Source: Candidatus Vicinibacter proximus
GTDB taxonomy: Bacteria > Bacteroidota > Bacteroidia > Chitinophagales > Saprospiraceae
Assembly (NCBI GenBank): GCA_016713905.1
Contig: JADJOE010000001.1
Span: 1,551,001-1,615,000 of the forward strand
Length of the DNA: 64,000 nt
Reading direction: 5' to 3'
The translations under genes and the position numbers were made by a program. This document shows, piece by piece, positions 60,075-64,000 of the stretch (positions within the stretch are counted from its first letter, which is position 1; every line of letters starts with the position of its first letter). The notes under the pieces are model-generated. The model was not told the origin of the DNA. It made no database searches and saw only the letters and a program-made list of their open reading frames with translations.

Positions 60075-60211
60075 GCTGCTAACAGGGGTTTGAACGCAAT
60101 GGGGGCAGAAGTAGTAAATTCAGCATTTGTACTTCTATTAAACTTTTGTGGTTTATTGAACATTTGCACTTCTAATTCCCCCACTGCGTCAAGCCCCAAA
60201 CCGTTACCACC
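60075..60211 (+). repeat. attC-like site E
   Basis: Outer arms GCTGCTAAC (60075) and GTTACCACC (60203). Inner arms 60085-60105 and 60178-60197 pair (GGGG/CCCC, AACGCA with TGCGT, GGGGG/CCCCC). The right half GTTACCACCAATGC equals that of site B, in line with the shared start of cassettes 3 and 6. Confidence 0.83.
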
Positions 60212-60480
60212 AATGCTAAAAAGACAGACGACACAGCAAGACAATGACTAATAATGGACTCGACATACAGACCATATCGACCAAGCGGACAGACAAACAA
60301 GCTGACCGTGTTTTGCTATTGGGACAGGTGACAGAAAAGAAAGAAAAAGCCCACCCTTCGCATTTTTTAAAATTTCTTTTAGCCAGCCGCACAAACGGCA
60401 CATTTGGTTTTGCCCGTCACACAAGCCAACGCTTCACAAAACCAAAAGAGCCGTTTTTTGCCATCGCACATAAAGCGAGT
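60203..60480 (+). repeat. shared cassette-start segment, copy 2 (with hairpin element)
   Basis: Pairs with 50698-50975. The 90-codon frame from ATG 60244 is not accepted as a gene for the reasons given there. It is followed 40 bp later by the CD-NTase gene. Confidence 0.75.
60393..60456 (+). other. conserved hairpin element, copy 2
   Basis: Stem 1 AAACGGC/GCCGTTT, where copy 1 has AAATGGC/GCCATTT (a T-A pair replaced by C-G at both partners), internal loop ACA/AGA, stem 2 TTTGGTTTTG/CAAAACCAAA, loop with CACAAGCCAACGCT. Confidence 0.75.
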
Positions 60481-60519
60481 AAATCTGACCTTTGTATTAT
60501 TGATTTTAACAATTAAAGT

Positions 60520-61521
60520 ATGGCAAAAACAGTAAACGAAGCATTTAATAAATTCCTTGCCGACACGGTTAACCTTGACCCTGATAGAACTAAAAAAGCT
60601 CGTGGGAGCCGTGACTGGTTAGTTGGACAAATTGAAACATTTTCTGATAGTGACTCAAAATTTCCTAACATCTATTCAGAAAGAAATATTTTTTATGGCT
60701 CTTTTTCAAGGCGGACAAAAAAGCGGCCACTTGACGACATTGATATTATGATTTGTATGAAAGCAGACGGTTGCACATACAACGAACTGGTTGACAAAAT
60801 CGAAATAACTGCTCCTGATGCCGCTACCCGCTTTAAAGACTATGTGAACGAAGGCACAAGCATTCTTAATTCCAGAAAGGTTATTAACGCCTTTATTGCA
60901 AAACTTGTAGGAATACCGCAATATAAAAAAGCGGAAATTAAAAGAAATTTAGAAGCTGCAACTCTTAATCTTGAATCTTATGATTGGGTCTTTGACATTG
61001 TTCCTTGCTTTTTTACAAAAGAAGATGCGTACAATCGGACTTACTACATAATTCCTGACGGTAGCGGAAATTGGAAGAAAACCGACCCGAGAGTTGATAG
61101 CGAAAGAATTACAAAAATTAATCAGGCTCACGAAGGAAATATTCTAAACGTAATTCGTGCAATTAAATATTGGAACAGCAGAGCAACAATGCCGACAATG
61201 GGTTCTTACCTGCTCGAAAATATGATACTTGATTATTATGCAGAGCAAACAATTGCTGCATCGCAGTATGTGGATATTGAAATTGAAAAGGTTCTGTTAG
61301 CAATTCATAGAAGGGTTTCTAACCCTGTATATGACCCAAAAGGAATTCAAGGAGATATAAACAATCTTAGCTTAGAAGATAGAAGGAAGATAATGGACAG
61401 AGCTTACCAAGATTACGTAAAAGCTTTTGACGCAAGAAATTTGGAAGCTCAAAACAACCATAAAGATGCAATTAGCAAATGGATAGAAATTTTTGGAGAC
61501 AAATTCCCAAAGTATGAGTGA
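60520..61521 (+). CDS. CD-NTase-like (SMODS) nucleotidyltransferase
   Basis: 333 residues. The nucleotidyltransferase core has 'FYGSFSRRTKKRPLDDIDIM' with Gly60-Ser61 and the metal-binding pair Asp73/Asp75; a third Asp159 lies in 'YDWVFDIVPCF'. A helical C-terminal domain follows. This fits the cGAS/DncV-like enzymes that make cyclic di- or tri-nucleotides after phage infection in CBASS. Its end overlaps the next gene (S-4TM) by 8 bp, the expected synthase-effector pairing. No Cap2/Cap3 (E1/E2, JAB) genes are present, so it would be a minimal two-gene type. The product nucleotide cannot be told. Confidence 0.82.
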   Translation: MAKTVNEAFNKFLADTVNLDPDRTKKARGSRDWLVGQIETFSDSDSKFPNIYSERNIFYGSFSRRTKKRPLDDIDIMICMKADGCTYNELVDKIEITAPDAATRFKDYVNEGTSILNSRKVINAFIAKLVGIPQYKKAEIKRNLEAATLNLESYDWVFDIVPCFFTKEDAYNRTYYIIPDGSGNWKKTDPRVDSERITKINQAHEGNILNVIRAIKYWNSRATMPTMGSYLLENMILDYYAEQTIAASQYVDIEIEKVLLAIHRRVSNPVYDPKGIQGDINNLSLEDRRKIMDRAYQDYVKAFDARNLEAQNNHKDAISKWIEIFGDKFPKYE

Positions 61522-62422
61522 AATTGGTAAACATATAATTCAGGAGCAGGACTCTGAAACAAGTATTAAATACTTGGCAGCACAGAAGCAGCTTTATATA
61601 AATGGTAAGACAACATTTGCTTTTCAGGTATTAATTGCTGTGCCTATTCCAATTCTTATTTCAATTGTAACGCCACTTTTGGGAAAGGAAGAACAAAGCA
61701 TAGTTTGGATTTTTGTGCTTTATAGCATCATTGCCACGTTTCTTGAATTTTTCTGTGAAGACAGAGCAATGAAATTAAAAAAGCTCGCTGCTTCTATTCA
61801 GGAAAAGTTTGACACTTCGGTTTTATTGATTGACTGGAATAAAACGCTTATTACTTCAAAGCCAGATGATGGAATCACTTTAAGATTTTACAATAAGTAC
61901 ATAAAAAAAAATAACCTGGATAAACTATACGGTTGGTATTCAAATGAAGTTTTACCTGTCAATACAAATATTGCAACTCTACTTTGCCAACGGACTAATT
62001 GCAGTTACGATTTTACATTGAGACAACGCTATACAAACACCATTCTATTATTGGCTGCTGCTACATTTTTAATTCTATTGATTATTGCTGGACAAAATGG
62101 TTTGACAGTTCCAAATTTTATTTCAACTGTTTTATTTCCATCACTGCCAGTATTTGTGTTGGCATACAAACAAATCAGCACAAATAAAGAGGCAATCGAA
62201 AATTTGAAAGAGCTGAAAGACTTAATTGAAGGCAGATTAGAAACGCTTCGTATCAATGACCAAGTTGAACCACATTTGATTCGGCAAATTCAAGATAAAA
62301 TTTATCTTAAACGCATTAACAGTCCGCTATTGCCTGAGTGGGCTTACAATTTTTTAAGGCAAAATCTGGAAGATGAAATGCATTTTTCAGTGAAGGAGAA
62401 AGTAAAAGAACTAACGAAATAA
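61514..62422 (+). CDS. S-4TM family putative pore-forming effector
   Basis: 302 residues from the ATG at 61514, whose overlap with the upstream TGA (ATGAGTGA) suggests coupled translation; an earlier ATG at 61493 is possible. Four hydrophobic helices in two pairs (about 38-56 and 62-82; 180-198 and 205-223) separated by a soluble stretch, which is the S-4TM (SMODS-associated 4TM) layout. The N-terminal 'ETSIKYLAAQKQLYINGKTT' and C-terminal helical region ('ENLKELKDLIEGRLETLRIN') match the family. Predicted to open the membrane when bound by the cyclic nucleotide made by the upstream enzyme. Confidence 0.82.
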   Translation: MSEIGKHIIQEQDSETSIKYLAAQKQLYINGKTTFAFQVLIAVPIPILISIVTPLLGKEEQSIVWIFVLYSIIATFLEFFCEDRAMKLKKLAASIQEKFDTSVLLIDWNKTLITSKPDDGITLRFYNKYIKKNNLDKLYGWYSNEVLPVNTNIATLLCQRTNCSYDFTLRQRYTNTILLLAAATFLILLIIAGQNGLTVPNFISTVLFPSLPVFVLAYKQISTNKEAIENLKELKDLIEGRLETLRINDQVEPHLIRQIQDKIYLKRINSPLLPEWAYNFLRQNLEDEMHFSVKEKVKELTK

Positions 62423-62436
62423 AAGACAAAGCTTAA

Positions 62437-64000
62437 ATGGCAATTAAAAAATCTGAATTATATAGCTCACTATGGGCAAGTTGTGACGAACTGAGAGGCG
62501 GAATGGACCCGAGTCAATACAAGGATTATATTCTTGTGTTGTTGTTTGTGAAATATGTGAGCGACAAATACGCCAATGACCCTGATGCGATTATCGAAAT
62601 ACCCGAAGGTGGTAGTTTTAAGGATATGCAAGCCCTGAAAGGCAACAAGGACATTGGCAATCAAATCAACATCATTATTGGTGAACTGGCTGGTGCTAAT
62701 GACTTGAAAGGAGTGATTGATGTAGCCGATTTTGCTGATGATGATAAACTGGGCAAGGGCAAAGAAATGGTGGACAAGCTCACCAACCTGATTGCCATTT
62801 TTGAAAATCCTGCACTCGATTTTTCTAAAAACCGTGCCGGTGGTGATGATATTTTGGGTGATGCCTTTGAATACCTGATGAAAAACTTTGCCACCGAAAG
62901 CGGCAAAAGCAAAGGACAATTCTACACACCCAGCGAAGTGAGCCGTGTGATGGCGAAGGTGCTAAACATTCACAACGCCACCAACAAAACCACATTTTAT
63001 GACCCCACCTGCGGTTCGGGTTCTTTGTTGTTGAAAGCATTGGACGAAGCCGATGGCAAAGGGACTATTTATGGTCAAGAGAAAGATGTGGCAACCGCTG
63101 CTTTGGCTCGTATGAATATGATTTTACACGGACAGGAAGCTATTGAGATTCACCGTGGGCAAAGCACTTTATCCGACCCATTTTTCAAAGACAGCAACGG
63201 ACATCTGAAGACCTTTGACTTTGTAGTAGCCAATCCGCCTTTTTCTTCCAAGAACTGGGCAACAGGTTTTAATCCGCAAGACGACCTTTACGGGCGTTTT
63301 GAAAAAGACGAAATCGAAAGTGCAAAAACAGGCAAAGCATCATACAAAACGCCACCCGATAAAAATGGCGATTATGCTTTTCTTTTACATATTCTCAAAT
63401 CCTTAAAAAGCACAGGCAAAGGGGCTTGTATTTTACCGCACGGTGTTTTGTTCCGTGGCAATGCCGAAGCTGAAATCCGCAAGAGTTTAATTGAACGGGG
63501 TTATATCAAAGGCATTATTGGCTTGCCTGCCAACTTGTTTTATGGTACGGGTATTCCTGCCTGCATCATTGTAATGGACAAAGAAGGTGCAGACGAACGC
63601 AACCACATTTTTATGGTGGATGCCAGCAAAGGCTTCATCAAAGACGGCAACAAAAACCGTTTGCGTGAGCAGGACATTCACAAGATTGTGGATATTTTCA
63701 ACAAACAGATAGAACTGCCCAAGTTTAGCCGTTTGGTGAGTGTGGAAGAAATCAGCGACCCGAAAAATGATTTTAACCTAAACATTCCACGATATATTGA
63801 CAGCCAGGAAGCGGAAGACATACAAGACATTGAAGCACATTTATTGGGCGACATTCCCAATGCAGATATTGAAGCCTTAGAAAACTATTGGACTGTTTAT
63901 CCTTCCCTGAAAAATCATTTGTTTAAGGCAGGTCGCAAGGGTTATTCGCAATTGAACATTGACCATTCTCAACTGAAAAATGAAATCTTTTCGCATCCCG
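62437..64000 (+). CDS. hsdM: type I restriction-modification, M subunit (second system, runs off window)
   Basis: 521 codons are visible from the ATG at 62437, 14 bp after the S-4TM stop. N-terminal 'YSSLWASCDELRGGMDPSQY' is the usual HsdM start; the methylase core has 'KGQFYTPSEVSRVMAKVLNI', SAM motif 'YDPTCGSGSLLLKALDEA' and catalytic NPPF at 266-269. The order suggests an M-S-R operon continuing beyond 64000, unlike R-M-S in cassette 3. The two methylases are only distantly alike, so they are separate acquisitions. Placement right after the CD-NTase/S-4TM pair joins restriction and abortive-infection-type defence. Confidence 0.93.
   Translation, partial: MAIKKSELYSSLWASCDELRGGMDPSQYKDYILVLLFVKYVSDKYANDPDAIIEIPEGGSFKDMQALKGNKDIGNQINIIIGELAGANDLKGVIDVADFADDDKLGKGKEMVDKLTNLIAIFENPALDFSKNRAGGDDILGDAFEYLMKNFATESGKSKGQFYTPSEVSRVMAKVLNIHNATNKTTFYDPTCGSGSLLLKALDEADGKGTIYGQEKDVATAALARMNMILHGQEAIEIHRGQSTLSDPFFKDSNGHLKTFDFVVANPPFSSKNWATGFNPQDDLYGRFEKDEIESAKTGKASYKTPPDKNGDYAFLLHILKSLKSTGKGACILPHGVLFRGNAEAEIRKSLIERGYIKGIIGLPANLFYGTGIPACIIVMDKEGADERNHIFMVDASKGFIKDGNKNRLREQDIHKIVDIFNKQIELPKFSRLVSVEEISDPKNDFNLNIPRYIDSQEAEDIQDIEAHLLGDIPNADIEALENYWTVYPSLKNHLFKAGRKGYSQLNIDHSQLKNEIFSHP

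Larger units (their letters stand above)
59348..60203 (+). mobile_element. cassette 5 (DUF5655 plus membrane protein)
   Basis: 856 bp, two genes. Start GTTAGCAGC and end GCTGCTAAC are exact reverse complements. Confidence 0.77.
60204..64000 (+). mobile_element. cassette 6 (CD-NTase/S-4TM and type I RM), incomplete
   Basis: Begins GTTACCACC at attC E and runs off the window. It should end outside with GGTGGTAAC. Visible cargo: shared start segment, CD-NTase, S-4TM effector, second HsdM. Confidence 0.6.

Noticed and set aside
60244..60516. 90-codon frame before the CD-NTase gene
   Set aside because: Same reason as the copy at 50739; the C-terminal parts of the two frames also diverge completely.
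45506..64000. Classical class 1 or Vibrio-type integron
   Set aside because: Core sites are not GTTRRRY, the integrase lacks the IntI insertion, and its gene is oriented into the array; the organisation is alike but the system is divergent.

Overview
The window is a low-GC bacterial chromosome segment from a member of the Bacteroidota, probably a Saprospiria/Chitinophagia-like environmental lineage. The evidence is an LptD-type / Amidase_3 / MlaD cluster, MbnP and DUF2237 genes, a type IX secretion-like C-terminal domain, an UpxY antiterminator, and promoters of the Bacteroidota form (TTTG, about 20 nt, TAnnTTTG). Genus cannot be read from the sequence.

1-26232 is mostly housekeeping: envelope genes (partial LptD-like, amidase, MlaD), homogentisate dioxygenase, a PolX/PHP protein with a degraded polymerase site, DUF1573, a UbiA prenyltransferase, RdgB, a HolD-like protein, IlvE, membrane proteins and OmpA. 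A copper-type operon follows (Cys-motif protein, barrel protein, MbnP, MauG/MbnH-like dihaem peroxidase), then a tricorn protease, three small membrane proteins, an M3 peptidase and an ABC exporter. 26531-31935 carries a segmental duplication of a tandem ssb pair with a truncated copy of the neighbouring gene. TonB receptor, leuS and a quinol NO reductase with a convergent Rrf2 regulator follow; an operator-like dyad lies on the norZ -7 box.

41661-44760 is repeat-rich: a 332-bp tandem array of alternating subtypes, short GC-rich palindromes and an IS110 element with a structured leader.

44818-64000 is the main discovery. An UpxY/NusG-type antiterminator gene is followed by a tyrosine recombinase, an attI-like site and an array of cassettes separated by five attC-like imperfect palindromes (A-E). 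The first bases of each cassette (GTT plus 6-7 nt) are the reverse complement of the bases at that cassette's own 3' palindrome, in all five complete cassettes: GTTGTAGGCA/TGCCTACAAC, GTTACCGGC/GCCGGTAAC, GTTACCACC/GGTGGTAAC, GTTAGCCACA/TGTGGCTAAC and GTTAGCAGC/GCTGCTAAC. The integron model (G^TT cleavage, circular cassette intermediates) predicts this. The core sites depart from the usual GTTRRRY, the recombinase lacks the IntI-specific insertion, and the recombinase gene points into the array, so this is a divergent integron-like system. Cargo: (1) ECF sigma, MerTP, GDCCVxC, YceI, thioredoxin and membrane proteins; (2) an MCE lipoprotein; (3) a 7.8-kb defence cassette with HsdR-HsdM-HsdS, DUF4357 and a membrane protein/TIR pair; (4) an unknown protein; (5) DUF5655 plus a small membrane protein; (6) a CD-NTase/S-4TM pair and a second HsdM running off the end. 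Cassettes 3 and 6 share a start segment containing a covarying hairpin; a third copy of that hairpin sits at the end of cassette 3.
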